Below, one piece after another: positions 6,662-13,962 of a DNA stretch of 33,572 nucleotides. Below the pieces are notes generated by a model, which was not told where the DNA came from, did no database searches, and was given only the letters and a program-made list of their open reading frames with translations. Position numbers and translations under genes: made by a program. The DNA lies in the NCBI GenBank assembly GCA_002438905.1, contig DJSA01000126.1, positions 8,929 through 42,500 on the forward strand, in the 5' to 3' direction. Source of the DNA: Bacteroidales bacterium UBA6346 (GTDB taxonomy: Bacteria > Bacteroidota > Bacteroidia > Bacteroidales > UBA932). How positions within the stretch are numbered: the stretch's first letter is position 1; each line of letters starts with the position of its first letter.

Positions 6662-8164
6662 CTACTCCCGCTTATCGAGAAGGTTAGTTTCATAGTTCAC
6701 ATTCATTATAATTCTTCTGGACATCGGGTGAAGATTGTTACAGCGGTTGCCGATATTCTTGACGAATCCGAGCCTATGACTTCTGTAGGAAACGGTCATA
6801 TATCCCAAGGGCGAATTATTGAGCCTTATGCAGTCACGATGGAGAAATTCCAGCGCCGCTTTTTTGTCAAGTTCTGCGTCCGGAAAGGCGTTCTGGCTGA
6901 GAATCGTTGAGAGTGCCAAGTCGGGAGATGGAATGAGACGATTGGCTTTGACCATTCCGACCGCGATGCCCGATGTGACAGGCCTAAGACTATTCTCTAT
7001 GACTTTAAGATCCGTTTCAATTTGTATTGGAATAGCAACGATGAGTTCGTTCTTGTTTTTGAGCGAGACTGATTTAGTGAACATTTTGGAAAGTTCCTCT
7101 TCTGGAAGGGGTGAATTTGCGCGTATGTGATTATTATTCCCATTTTTGCATATTTTCCGAGCCCGACAATTTTTCGTATCAACCGCTGTCAAATTTTCGA
7201 ACGCATCGGTGCGGAAGATGGCCGCATCACCCCCAGCATGCTTTCTTATCACAGCGCAATACTGTCCTTCTCCAGGCACGAGCCCCGGAGCCAAGACAAA
7301 CCCATGCTTTGTCTGTACCGGCCCTTCGTAGGGGCAATCTGCCTTGATGATGTCTCCGCCCAACTCTTCGGCGCACCAGCCGACGTTCCCGTCGTTTTCT
7401 GCTCGATTGAAGGTGCAGGTTGAATATATCATAAGCCCCCCTGGGGCCAGTGCGGGCCAAACGTCTGCAAGAATCCTCCGCTGTCTTGACGCGCATAGAG
7501 CCACGGTCTCTGCCGACCATTGTTCCGCTGCCTCGATGTCTTTTCTGAACATGCCCTCTCCAGAACATGGCACATCAGCCAGAACAATGTCGAAAAATCC
7601 GTTAAGGTTTGCGAATGCGGCTGGGTCAGCCGATGTTACGACCACGTTAGGATCGCCCCATAGCGCCACATTGTCTGCAAGCGTCCCTATGCGGCTCTTC
7701 ATTACCTCATTGGAGACAAGGATAAATCTGTCACCGGTAAGTTCTCGCAGCGATGCCGCAAGGTCGGTGGTCTTTCCTCCGGGGGCAGCGCACAAGTCAA
7801 GCACACGGAGATTCCTCCATTGTGGCAGGCTCCCATCCTTGAGCATCCGCCCCAACATCTGGCGGAACACGTATCCTACGAACATAGCTGACGAGTCCTG
7901 CACATAATAGACCCCCGCATGAATCAGCGGGTCTAATGTGAACACAGGACGTTTTTCCAGAAAGTATCCCCAGCCGTTCCATGGAACCATTCCGACAGCG
8001 TTGCTCCCTGCAATTTTCGGCAGTTTCCCCTCATCGGCAATCCATTTAGACGGATTCATTCGTACGGAAACTGACGGAGGACACTCAAGCGCTGCCAACA
8101 CTTTCCCTGCATCCTCTGGACAGAAAACGTCCTCAAGGCATTTTTTGAAATCCGCGGACAGCAT
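6662..8164 (-). CDS. rsmF: RsmF/NSUN-type rRNA (cytosine-C5)-methyltransferase
   Basis: SAM-dependent RNA m5C methyltransferase of the RsmB/NOP2 family. The 500-residue protein has an N-terminal RNA-recognition region (SVRMNPSKW), the SAM motif LDLCAAPGGKTTDLA, and the two catalytic cysteines of this family: Cys200 in DVPCSGEGMFRKD and Cys250 in STCTFNRAEND. The C-terminal region with HRDCIRL and LGFVKNIGNRCNNLHP matches the PUA-like tail of RsmF (YebU) rather than RsmB. A known RsmF target is 16S rRNA C1407; I infer a similar site here. It begins 11 bases after the START-domain gene and is probably translated from the same mRNA. Confidence 0.88.
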   Translation of the reverse strand: MLSADFKKCLEDVFCPEDAGKVLAALECPPSVSVRMNPSKWIADEGKLPKIAGSNAVGMVPWNGWGYFLEKRPVFTLDPLIHAGVYYVQDSSAMFVGYVFRQMLGRMLKDGSLPQWRNLRVLDLCAAPGGKTTDLAASLRELTGDRFILVSNEVMKSRIGTLADNVALWGDPNVVVTSADPAAFANLNGFFDIVLADVPCSGEGMFRKDIEAAEQWSAETVALCASRQRRILADVWPALAPGGLMIYSTCTFNRAENDGNVGWCAEELGGDIIKADCPYEGPVQTKHGFVLAPGLVPGEGQYCAVIRKHAGGDAAIFRTDAFENLTAVDTKNCRARKICKNGNNNHIRANSPLPEEELSKMFTKSVSLKNKNELIVAIPIQIETDLKVIENSLRPVTSGIAVGMVKANRLIPSPDLALSTILSQNAFPDAELDKKAALEFLHRDCIRLNNSPLGYMTVSYRSHRLGFVKNIGNRCNNLHPMSRRIIMNVNYETNLLDKRE

Positions 8165-8175
8165 TATCTCCTAGT

Positions 8176-8619
8176 TCAGCGCCCGAACTTTGATGCGTCA
8201 AATCCCTCGGGAGTCCTGCCGTTGGAAGCGTCTACGAGACCATCAACCACCTTGTCGAGAGCATCCTTGATTTTCGAGCCGAGCAGCGTCTTCATCATGA
8301 AGTTTAGATCTGCGTCAACGTCAATGCTGAAAATGGTCTGCGATGCCGAGAGCGCAGGCTCGAAATTCAGCGCCACCGTGAACGCGAAAGGCGCGCCGTC
8401 ATCCTTCAGTACTATCTGTGAATAAGGAGTCCGTTCTATGATGCGCACGCCGATGTCGAATCCCTGTATTTTAGCATGTATGCTATCATAGTCCGCGATA
8501 ACCCCTTCCCGCTTATTCTGAGGAATCATATTCAGGATATTCCTCAGGTCGGTCAGTCCCATATAAAGTTCGTATGGTGCTTTCGAGACCACACCTTTCT
8601 TGCTGCTGTATTTTGCCAT
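8176..8619 (-). CDS. START/SRPBCC-like domain protein
   Basis: The ATG at 8619 (MAKYSSKKG) gives 147 residues, the size of the Bacteroidota START-like (SRPBCC-fold) proteins. It opens with a KAPYELYMGLTDLRNILNMIP stretch typical of that group, followed by alternating strands (FDIGVRIIERTPYSQIVL, FAFTVALNFEPAL, TIFSIDVDADLNFMM) and a long C-terminal helix (LLGSKIKDALDKVVDGLVDA), the helix-grip pattern. No ligand or partner can be named. The longer ORF upstream to 8832 is rejected because it crosses the divergent promoter region and has no family match. It shares an operon with rsmF. Confidence 0.8.
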   Translation of the reverse strand: MAKYSSKKGVVSKAPYELYMGLTDLRNILNMIPQNKREGVIADYDSIHAKIQGFDIGVRIIERTPYSQIVLKDDGAPFAFTVALNFEPALSASQTIFSIDVDADLNFMMKTLLGSKIKDALDKVVDGLVDASNGRTPEGFDASKFGR

Positions 8620-8624
8620 AACTA

Positions 8625-8687
8625 TAAATTTGAAATTATACGATGCAAAAATTTCATAACTTTGCATGTTCGCAGGATGCAAAATTA
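8625..8687. promoter_or_regulatory. Divergent, overlapping promoters (START-rsmF versus Nudix)
   Basis: On the plus strand TAACTTTG (8657-8664) faces the Nudix gene. On the minus strand TAATTTTG (8687-8680) faces the START gene. Both exactly match the -7 consensus, and their predicted start points nearly coincide (about 8671-8673). A further plus-strand TAAATTTG lies at 8625-8632. ATGCAAA/TTTGCAT inverted repeats at 8643-8649 and 8661-8667, and another ATGCAAAA at 8677-8684, surround the boxes. Confidence 0.6.
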
Positions 8688-8712
8688 TAAAAACTTTCGC
8701 AATTGACGATAA

Positions 8713-9327
8713 ATGGAAATCCATAAGATATATTTGGAAAAGCGCTGCATAGTGATATGCCCACCTGAAGAGCCGGCACTTTCCGATCCGAACGCCATTG
8801 TCTTTCAACTTGCCGACCGGTTCGGAATCCATGATCTAATTGACATGTTCGAAAGGTCAGACTCACTCTTGAGGATATATATTCCAACTGCAAATGTGGG
8901 GCAGACCTACCGAAAGATATGCGCCGAATTTGTACAGGTCAATGCCGGAGGGGGACTTGTGTCAAATCGCCGTGGTGACTATCTTCTGATCTGCCGCAAT
9001 GGTCTTTGGGATCTTCCCAAAGGCCATCAGGAGGCTGGCGAGACAATCCAGACGTGTGCCCTGAGGGAAGTCCGGGAGGAGACGGGGGTTAACCAGCTCG
9101 TGCTTGGTGATCTTATCTGTGTTACGGATCACTGCTACCGCCGCAACGGAATGTGGCATCTCAAGCATACATGGTGGTTCGATATGCTTTACACCGACCC
9201 AACCGACCTTACACCGCAGCGCGAGGAAGACATTTCTAGGGCGGCATGGGTTCCGAGATCAGCGCTGCCGTCATACCTTAAGAATACATATCCGTCTATA
9301 GTTGAGGTGTTCCGAGAAAAGATATAG
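8713..9327 (+). CDS. Nudix hydrolase with an N-terminal extension
   Basis: Predicted Mg-dependent nucleoside-diphosphate-X hydrolase. The complete Nudix box GX5EX7REVREETGV occupies residues 104-126 (begins GHQEAGE, contains REVREETGV). It is preceded by WDLPKGH and followed by a beta-rich C-terminal half (WHLKHTWWFDM). About 80 residues before the Nudix fold form a separate alpha/beta region (MEIHKIYLEKRCIVICPPEE onward) that I do not recognise; the total of 204 residues is longer than a bare Nudix domain. Substrate unknown. It is divergent from the START gene, with overlapping promoters, and is read in the same direction as queA, 101 bases downstream. Confidence 0.85.
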   Translation: MEIHKIYLEKRCIVICPPEEPALSDPNAIVFQLADRFGIHDLIDMFERSDSLLRIYIPTANVGQTYRKICAEFVQVNAGGGLVSNRRGDYLLICRNGLWDLPKGHQEAGETIQTCALREVREETGVNQLVLGDLICVTDHCYRRNGMWHLKHTWWFDMLYTDPTDLTPQREEDISRAAWVPRSALPSYLKNTYPSIVEVFREKI

Positions 9328-9375
9328 CGTCAGATTGGCGAAAAATATGGTCGATGATGAAACAAAAGCCAAAAA

Positions 9376-9420
9376 ATATCGTATAACACATTGTTTACAC
9401 CGGAAGAAATTATACGATAT
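9376..9420. promoter_or_regulatory. Perfect 11-bp inverted repeat upstream of queA
   Basis: Arms ATATCGTATAA (9376-9386) and TTATACGATAT (9410-9420) are perfect reverse complements separated by 23 bases. The right arm ends 8 bases before the queA ATG. No TAnnTTTG box is visible in this gap. No T-tract follows, so it does not look like a terminator; it could be an operator or an RNA hairpin near the start codon. Confidence 0.6.
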
Positions 9421-9428
9421 ATTATAAA

Positions 9429-10478
9429 ATGAAACTTTCACAGTTCAATTTCAGCCTACCGGCTGACAGGATTGCGTCCGAACCGCCTATATGGCGCGAT
9501 GAGTGCCGTCTAATGGTACTCCATAAGGATAGCGGAGAAATCGAGCACAAGATTTTTAAGGATATCATAAACTATTTTGGCAAGGGCGACACTTTTGTCT
9601 TCAACAACACCAAAGTATTCCCTGCGAGGCTCTACGGAAAGAAGGAAAAGACAGGTGCGGAAATCGAGGTATTTCTGCTTCGCGAACTTAACAGGGAACA
9701 GAGACTCTGGGACGTTATAGTTGACCCTGCTAGGAAGATAAGGATAGGCAATAAACTCTATTTCGGTGATGATGAGAGCCTTGTGGCGGAGGTTATTGAC
9801 AACACGACTTCGCGTGGAAGGACGCTGCGCTTTCTATATGATGGGAGTTATGACGAGTTCAAGGAAGCACTTTTCTCTCTAGGCGAGACGCCGGTTCCAA
9901 AATGGGTCAAGCCACATGTCACGAAGGAAGACGAGGAAAATTACCAGACGATTTTTGCGACTGAGGAAGGTGCGGTCTGTGCGCCTGCTGCGGGGCTGCA
10001 TTTCAGCAGGGAACTGATGAATAGAATGATCCTCAAGGATATAAATAAGGCTTTTATAACTCTACACATGGGAATCGGACATTTCCGGCAGGTCGATGTA
10101 GAGGATTTGTCTAAGCACAAGATGGACTCTGAACGGCTGATTATAACTCCGGAGGCAGCTAGGATAATCAATGCGACCAAGGAGGGCGGGCACAAGGTGC
10201 TAGCTGTGGGGATCACGGTTATTCGCGGGCTTGAAACATTTGTGACGACGGATGATGAAGTGAAGCCGTACGATGGTTGGACCAACAAGTTCATATTTCC
10301 GCCATATAGGTTCGCAATTCCGAATGCTATTGTTTCTAACTTTCATCTTCCGGAGTCCACGATGCTCATGTCGGTCGCGGCTTTCGGAGGATACGAGAAA
10401 GTTATGCATGCATACAAGGTGGCCCTTGACGAAGGGTATAAGTTCGGACCTTATGGTGACGCGCTCCTGATTGTTTGA
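9429..10478 (+). CDS. queA: S-adenosylmethionine:tRNA ribosyltransferase-isomerase
   Basis: Transfers and isomerises the ribose of SAM onto 7-aminomethyl-7-deazaguanine in tRNA, forming epoxyqueuosine. The 349-residue length and signature blocks fit QueA: the N-terminal FNFSLPADRIASEPP, VFNNTKVFPARLYGKK, GAEIEVFLLRE, the CAPAAGLHFSRELM stretch, the LHMGIGHFRQVDVEDL block, and the C-terminal NFHLPESTMLMSVAAFGGYE. The ATG at 9429 is fixed by the immediately following conserved N-terminus. No other queuosine gene is in the window. It has an inverted repeat just upstream and a strong terminator downstream. Confidence 0.96.
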   Translation: MKLSQFNFSLPADRIASEPPIWRDECRLMVLHKDSGEIEHKIFKDIINYFGKGDTFVFNNTKVFPARLYGKKEKTGAEIEVFLLRELNREQRLWDVIVDPARKIRIGNKLYFGDDESLVAEVIDNTTSRGRTLRFLYDGSYDEFKEALFSLGETPVPKWVKPHVTKEDEENYQTIFATEEGAVCAPAAGLHFSRELMNRMILKDINKAFITLHMGIGHFRQVDVEDLSKHKMDSERLIITPEAARIINATKEGGHKVLAVGITVIRGLETFVTTDDEVKPYDGWTNKFIFPPYRFAIPNAIVSNFHLPESTMLMSVAAFGGYEKVMHAYKVALDEGYKFGPYGDALLIV

Positions 10479-10526
10479 CGGCGCGGACTTGCAAAATCTA
10501 TAAAAAGAGAAAAACAATATATAAAA

Positions 10527-10576
10527 AAAATAAAAAACCATCCTTCCACGAGCATGGAGAGATGGTTTTTTATTTT
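10527..10576. terminator. Bidirectional terminator between queA and dprA
   Basis: Two 16-base arms (10527-10542 and 10561-10576) are exact reverse complements: A-rich then CCATC on the left, GATGG then T-rich on the right, with an 18-nt loop. The right arm gives the T-tract after queA; the A-run on the left would serve the opposite strand. Confidence 0.85.
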
Positions 10577-10584
10577 GATTGAAA

Positions 10585-10592
10585 TAGATTTG
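10585..10592 (+). promoter_or_regulatory. -7 box of dprA
   Basis: TAGATTTG matches the Bacteroidota -7 consensus, 22 bases before the dprA ATG. A -33 box would fall inside the terminator stem and is not recognisable, so this is a moderate call. Confidence 0.45.
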
Positions 10593-10614
10593 CAGAGTTT
10601 AAAATACTTTGCGA

Positions 10615-11853
10615 ATGGAGTACAATTATGAAACGGTATGTCTTTGTGCGCTGAATTCGATTTTTGGATATGAGCCGCGCGTTGCCATGGCTCTGCTTGA
10701 AACTCTTGGGAGTGCCGCAGCGGTGTTTGCAATGTCGGATTCGGACAAAGACGCGGCGTTCGGGCCGTATGGCAAATATAGGGGAAAAATAGTAAAGTCT
10801 GAATTGGATGCTGCCGAGGCTATGCTGAGAAGGCTACGCGGTGAGGGCTCTGTGTTCATTGGCATCAATTCTAAGGAATACCCGGGACGTCTCAAATGCT
10901 GCGAAGACGCTCCGATAGGGATTTTCGTGCGCAGCGACAATCCACCGAAGCGGATATTTCCGGAAACCGGCCACTACGTCGCTGTCGTCGGGACACGTGA
11001 GATTACGCCATATGGGGAGCAGTGGTGCCGGGACATTGTGCGGACATTGGCAGAATCCGGCACTGGGCCATGTGTGGTGAGCGGGCTGGCATATGGGACG
11101 GACATAATCGCTCAAAAGAAGGCAGTGGAATGCGGTTTGCCTACGATAGGGGTCATGGCAACAGGCGTCGATAGAGTCTATCCTGCTAGGCATCAGGACT
11201 TTGCCGACAGGCTCGCTACGCTTCCGAGCTGCGCCCTTGTCACGGACTATCCTCCAGGAACGGCTCCTGTCGCGCTGAACTTTATCCGTCGGAATAGGAT
11301 TATCGCCGGACTGAGCGACAGCGTGATTCTCGTTGAGTCAGCGGTCAGAGGCGGCGGAATGATTACCTGCCGTCTTGCGTTTTCATATAGTCGTTCCGTT
11401 TACGCCCTGCCGGGCAGAGGTGATGACAGTCGCTCGCAGGGATGCAATCATCTGATAAGGGAGGGCATTGCAGAGATAATAGACTCTCTGGAGGGGTTAA
11501 ATGTCCAACTGGGGCTGTGTGCGGCAGATAGCGGTAGGAAGTCGCGAAGTGACAGAAGATTCGGGAAAACCTCGGATGCCGTGGGCTCGCGTTCCGTAAC
11601 CGGTGGCAAAGATGCAGATGCATCAGTGCAGACCTGCATAACTAGCCGGTATTCGCGAATGCTTCCTTCTGACAAACTTCCGGCAATGACGTCCATTCTA
11701 TTGAAAATCAGAGAAAAGCGCGGTATTGACTTTGACGGATTGTGCGAAGATACTGGGTTGTCCTATAAAAATGTCGCTGAACTAGCCGCCTTGCTTGAGA
11801 ATGATGGTCTTATAAGTATTGACCTTTTGCACCGCTGCTCGATACGCACATAG
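10615..11853 (+). CDS. dprA: DNA-processing protein DprA (DNA protecting protein Smf)
   Basis: Binds incoming single-stranded DNA and loads RecA during natural transformation; also common in non-competent Bacteroidota. The protein is 412 residues from the ATG at 10615 (a TTG two codons earlier is less likely). Order: an N-terminal helical region (residues 1-60), then the Rossmann-like core with AVVGTREITPYG, VVSGLAYGTDIIAQKKA, GLPTIGVMATGVDRVYPARH, the NFIRRNRIIAGLSDSVILVESAVRGGGMITCRLA block and YALPGRGDDSRSQGCNHLI, and a C-terminal winged-helix-like DML1 domain (about 345-412). Between core and wing is a Ser/Arg/Lys-rich low-complexity linker (about 302-340). The usual GID motif reads GTD here, a mild deviation. 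Confidence 0.93.
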   Translation: MEYNYETVCLCALNSIFGYEPRVAMALLETLGSAAAVFAMSDSDKDAAFGPYGKYRGKIVKSELDAAEAMLRRLRGEGSVFIGINSKEYPGRLKCCEDAPIGIFVRSDNPPKRIFPETGHYVAVVGTREITPYGEQWCRDIVRTLAESGTGPCVVSGLAYGTDIIAQKKAVECGLPTIGVMATGVDRVYPARHQDFADRLATLPSCALVTDYPPGTAPVALNFIRRNRIIAGLSDSVILVESAVRGGGMITCRLAFSYSRSVYALPGRGDDSRSQGCNHLIREGIAEIIDSLEGLNVQLGLCAADSGRKSRSDRRFGKTSDAVGSRSVTGGKDADASVQTCITSRYSRMLPSDKLPAMTSILLKIREKRGIDFDGLCEDTGLSYKNVAELAALLENDGLISIDLLHRCSIRT

Positions 11854-11877
11854 GAGGAACATACATAAACGGCGTCC

Positions 11878-11905
11878 GGCTCTCCTATTATCTGATATGG
11901 GAGCC
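11878..11905 (+). terminator. Candidate terminator after dprA
   Basis: A 7-bp stem including one G-T pair (ggctctc / gggagcc, 14-nt loop) lies 24 bases after the dprA stop. It is followed by a weak T-rich stretch (taggtttcattt). It sits between the convergent ends of dprA and ctpA. Confidence 0.4.
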
Positions 11906-11958
11906 TAGGTTTCATTTACACGTCGATACGTCCACCAGACGTTGCAGACCGACCGCTT

Positions 11959-13542
11959 TTATTCGCCACACCTCAACGCTTCCTGTAAAGTTTTGTCAAT
12001 GCCGACATAAAACCGGTAAAAAGCTTCTTCCCCGATTTTTGAGTAGCGTCCCACAAGCGCCTTAATCTGCACCATCATATACTCCTTCGACTCTTCCCAC
12101 TCCCCGTCCTTCGGGCGAAGCCCGTCCTTCGAGTCGGCATAGTCAAGGAACTGCCTGTCAAGATGCTGCGCGTCAAGCCAATGTTCCAGTTGTCCAAAAT
12201 CATCGATCCCGGCAAGTTCAGAATGGTATTTGTCGAACATGGCACTCGCGAAGCGCATCGCTGTCGCTTTCTTGTTGCACTGGATGTAGAATGCCGATGC
12301 TCGGGTCGTGTCCATAGGCACAAAGATGTCCGGAATAATGCCACCTCCTCCATAGACAGTCCGTCCTCCGACCGTGTAGTAAACGTCATCCTTGTTCACC
12401 TTGATGCTGTCCGCATCCGTAAGTTCACCATGGGCATATCTCTCATAGATGTCATAGGCGTAATCGTCACCATAAGGCTTCTGTATGCAGCGTCCGGAAG
12501 GAGTGTAAAAACGCGCCACCGTAAGCCGCAGCCCGCTGCCGTCCGTGAAGTTTATCGGTTCCTGAACCAACCCTTTTCCGAATGAGCGCCTCCCGATGAT
12601 GACACCTCTATCATTGTCCTGCATAGCACCGGCAAAAATTTCACTCGAAGAGGCTGAGCCTTCATCAATGAGCACTGAAAGCCTAATATCCTTGAGCGTT
12701 CCCTTCCCGTCTGCGTCCAAATCGGAACGCGAGCGGTGCAAACCCTGCATGTACACGACCTTATCACCCTTTTCAAGGAACTCGTTGCATAGCATATAGG
12801 CTTGGTCAAGATAGCCACCGGTGTTCTCCCGAAGATCAAAGATCAGATACTTCATGCCCTGCGCGCGAAGTTTCGACACAGCCGACATGAACTCAACATA
12901 TGTAGTTCTCGTGAACTTCGCGAGCTTGATGTATCCTATATGCGAATCAAGCATAAACGCAGCGTCTACACAATGAACCGGAATCTTTCCGCGCGTGATG
13001 TCAAACGGAATCTGTTCCCCGTTGCGTCCCACGGTAATCCTCACCTTGGAACCGGCCGGACCTTTCATCAGACCCACCATAGAGTCTTGAGGGGTTTTAG
13101 TCCCCGCAATCACCTTGTCATCGACACGAAGAATCCTATCACCCTGCAGTAGCCCTGCCTTCTCCGATGGCCCCCCAGGTATAACGCTAAGGACTATCGC
13201 AGTATCGTTCGGGACATTGAACTGTATCCCTATTCCATCAAAATTTCCTGCGAGTTCTGTCTCAGACTCCTTAAGTTCGACTGGAGGCATATAAATCGAA
13301 TGCGGATCCAATTTCCCCAATGCAGCCACCACCGCGGCATCCGTCATGGCCTTCTGGTCTATGGTGTCGACATAGTTCGCCTCGACCTCTTCCAAGATGA
13401 GGTTCAACTTACGCCAACGGTTGTAGTCCCCATCAAATTTCTTAGACGGTTCAAAAATCCTTACACCTATCAGGCATATCATAGCCCCAATGAAGGCTCC
13501 CAGCAGAGCAGAAATCCAGGCGTATGTGCTACGATTCATCAT
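11959..13542 (-). CDS. ctpA: S41 family C-terminal processing peptidase (CtpA-like)
   Basis: Periplasmic serine protease that trims the C-termini of envelope proteins. The 527-residue protein has an N-terminal signal anchor (about 8-28). A helical region and a PDZ domain (about 90-175, with GIGIQFNVPNDTAIVLSVIPGGPSEKAGL) follow, then the S41 core with DLRENTGGYLDQA. The Ser-Lys dyad is placed at Ser298 (in SASSSEIFAG) and Lys323 (in GRRSFGKGLVQ), 25 residues apart as in the CtpB family. The C-terminal ~150 residues extend past the protease and have no recognised motif. The start may be 13542 or 13539 (tandem ATGs). It is last in the ridA operon, 9 bases after the deaminase gene. Confidence 0.92.
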   Translation of the reverse strand: MMNRSTYAWISALLGAFIGAMICLIGVRIFEPSKKFDGDYNRWRKLNLILEEVEANYVDTIDQKAMTDAAVVAALGKLDPHSIYMPPVELKESETELAGNFDGIGIQFNVPNDTAIVLSVIPGGPSEKAGLLQGDRILRVDDKVIAGTKTPQDSMVGLMKGPAGSKVRITVGRNGEQIPFDITRGKIPVHCVDAAFMLDSHIGYIKLAKFTRTTYVEFMSAVSKLRAQGMKYLIFDLRENTGGYLDQAYMLCNEFLEKGDKVVYMQGLHRSRSDLDADGKGTLKDIRLSVLIDEGSASSSEIFAGAMQDNDRGVIIGRRSFGKGLVQEPINFTDGSGLRLTVARFYTPSGRCIQKPYGDDYAYDIYERYAHGELTDADSIKVNKDDVYYTVGGRTVYGGGGIIPDIFVPMDTTRASAFYIQCNKKATAMRFASAMFDKYHSELAGIDDFGQLEHWLDAQHLDRQFLDYADSKDGLRPKDGEWEESKEYMMVQIKALVGRYSKIGEEAFYRFYVGIDKTLQEALRCGE

Positions 13543-13551
13543 AATACTCTA

Positions 13552-13956
13552 TCAATCAACCTGTTCAACTTCGATTCCAGCTCGCTCCAATAGTTCGATT
13601 CCATCGGTCAGGCGATAAGAATCCCTATAAACGACGCGCTTGATGCCGGCTTGGATTATAAGTTTCGCGCATTCCATACATGGGGATGCCGTCACATAGA
13701 GCGTAGCCCCCTCGCTGCTATTGCCGGACTTCGCGACTTTAGTAATTGCATTTGCCTCCGCATGAAGCACATATGGCTTGGTGGCACCGCTTTCGTCCTC
13801 ACAGATATTCTCGAATCCGGAAGGCGTGCCATTATATCCATCGGATATTATCATCCTATCCTTCACCAGCAGCGCCCCCACCTGACGGCGCTTGCAGTAG
13901 GAATTGCGCGCCCACACAGCGGCCATTTCAAGATAGGCCTTATCAAACTTCTCCAT
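13552..13956 (-). CDS. dCMP deaminase family protein (ComEB-like)
   Basis: Zinc-dependent deaminase predicted to convert dCMP to dUMP for dTMP synthesis. The 134-residue protein shows the zinc site and proton-shuttle glutamate: His65-Ala-Glu67 (HAEANAI) and Cys93-x-x-Cys96 (SPCMECAKLI). The N-terminal CKRRQVGALLVKDRMIISDGYNGTPSGF block is the nucleotide-binding signature of deoxycytidylate deaminases. Its length is that of the short ComEB/dCMP-deaminase group. It begins 6 bases after the acyl-CoA ligase stop and is followed by ctpA after 9 bases. The other possibility is a related cytidine-type deaminase, but the GYNGTPSG motif favours dCMP. Confidence 0.9.
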   Translation of the reverse strand: MEKFDKAYLEMAAVWARNSYCKRRQVGALLVKDRMIISDGYNGTPSGFENICEDESGATKPYVLHAEANAITKVAKSGNSSEGATLYVTASPCMECAKLIIQAGIKRVVYRDSYRLTDGIELLERAGIEVEQVD

Positions 13957-13962
13957 GTCAGT

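Noticed and set aside
9328..9428. A preQ1 riboswitch upstream of queA
   Set aside because: No preQ1-type H-type pseudoknot sequence is recognisable; only a plain inverted repeat is present.
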